5,731 nucleotides of DNA from NBML01 sp029939535 (GTDB taxonomy: Bacteria; Desulfobacterota; Desulfobacteria; Desulfobacterales; Desulfobacteraceae): positions 1 through 5,731 of the forward strand of contig JAOZST010000221.1 of assembly GCA_029939535.1 (NCBI GenBank), in the 5' to 3' direction. The position numbers and the translations under genes were made by a program. Under the pieces are notes generated by a model. It worked only from the letters and a program-made list of their open reading frames with translations, was not told where the DNA came from and searched no databases. Positions 5,428 to 5,731 of the stretch are shown here, piece by piece. Position 1 is the first letter of the stretch; each line of letters starts with the position of its first letter.

Positions 5428-5432
5428 TACCA
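5417..5432 (-). promoter_or_regulatory. Sigma-54 (-24/-12) promoter candidate for the mttB operon
   Basis: The minus strand reads TGGTATGTCTGTTGCA (5432-5417). The GG and GC dinucleotides are spaced by exactly 10 bases, and TTGCA is intact, against the known consensus TGGCACG-N4-TTGCW; the two differences are C to T. Transcription would start near 5406, giving a leader of about 49 nt before the mttB ATG and containing its Shine-Dalgarno. This would mean activation by an enhancer-binding regulator, which is not in the window. Confidence 0.6.
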
Positions 5433-5474
5433 AAAATAATAAAAAATAGAAACAACTTGAATTTAATGGAATTT

Positions 5475-5731
5475 TTAATAATTGAGACAATACAAATGGT
5501 CTGGTTTATAAAAAAATTTTAATGTCACATGGAAAATATCAAATAAATTTTGTATTATTTGCATGCCCCATGGCCAGACAAAAAAAAGAATGTACATGGC
5601 AATTAAAAACAAGGTAAACCAGCCCAATCTTCCAGGCTGGAAAATGAACACTTCTTTGATGGGTGCTTCTGCTGTAATTGCAGCGGCAGCCGCCTGGGGA
5701 ATGTCAGGTATATTTATTACCATTATTGCCA
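5475..5731 (-). CDS. C-terminal end of an unidentified membrane protein (5' end outside window)
   Basis: The minus-strand frame is open from the right edge to TAA at 5477-5475, about 85 residues; the ATG at 5723 is probably internal. The visible part has DIPQAAAAAITAEAPIKE, a junction FIFQPGRLGWF, then one strongly hydrophobic segment TLFLIAMYILFFVWPWGMQI rich in aromatics, and a tail ending in LYCLNY. A C-terminal membrane segment in a gene just upstream of, and co-oriented with, mttB suggests a transporter, possibly for the methylated amine, but I do not recognise the family. It ends 117 bp before mttB, and that spacer holds the sigma-54 candidate, so mttB can be started separately. A plus-strand open frame across the same DNA (from about 5592) looks less like protein. 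Confidence 0.5.
   Translation of the reverse strand, partial: AIMVINIPDIPQAAAAAITAEAPIKEVFIFQPGRLGWFTLFLIAMYILFFVWPWGMQIIQNLFDIFHVTLKFFYKPDHLYCLNY

Noticed and set aside
1..5731. CRISPR array, tRNA or rRNA genes, complete insertion sequence
   Set aside because: No regularly spaced repeats, no cloverleaf or rRNA-like stretches, and no transposase frame seen; an insertion sequence could only be hidden in the N gap.

Overview
This window looks like draft or metagenome-scaffold DNA from an anaerobic, probably sulfate-reducing, Desulfobacteraceae-type bacterium. That placement is an inference. It rests on a corrinoid-type MttB-family methyltransferase in an operon with a putative sigma-54 promoter, and on the general protein style. 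No rRNA or tRNA gene is present to anchor it. A run of 100 N (3795-3894) shows that two contigs were joined by scaffolding.

Left part (1-1740), AT-rich, plus strand: a zone of defence or toxin-antitoxin type genes, mostly decayed. It starts with the C-terminal part of a DUF4143 ATPase-family protein (2-490). Next comes a fused, broken relic of a HigB/HigA-like toxin-antitoxin pair (about 697-1033). Then comes an apparently intact hipB-like repressor (1276-1584) with a good sigma-70 promoter and an inverted-repeat operator candidate. The hipA-like toxin gene that overlaps it by ATGA has a stop at codon 3 and keeps only its N-terminal part (1581 to about 1730).

Middle (1742-2480), minus strand: a LysE/RhtB-family exporter that converges on the hipA relic. 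Its promoter, strong Shine-Dalgarno and ATG point to a start at 2422, but an in-frame TAA at 2377-2375 separates that start from the transporter body.

Right part (2668-5731), less AT-rich, minus strand: a likely operon read from right to left. An MttB-family (trimethylamine methyltransferase-like, non-pyrrolysine) methyltransferase (5357-3921) is followed 12 bp later by an Asp/Glu-racemase-family gene (3908-3425, broken by the gap). A spermidine-synthase-like SAM methyltransferase-fold protein (3393-2668) follows 31 bp after that. A sigma-54 (-24/-12) promoter candidate lies about 60 bp upstream of mttB, with a perfect TGTCTG-CAA-CAGACA palindrome over its -12 element. The end of an unidentified membrane protein, possibly a transporter, enters from the right edge in the same orientation.

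The right-hand operon suggests use of a methylated amine or betaine: the MttB-like protein would remove a methyl group to a corrinoid protein, and the racemase-family protein would act on a substrate or product amino acid. The corrinoid protein, its reactivase and the second methyltransferase are not in the window. The most useful leads are this mttB-racemase pair, the sigma-54 site, the 9-bp repeat that flanks the assembly gap, and the series of decayed toxin-antitoxin loci.
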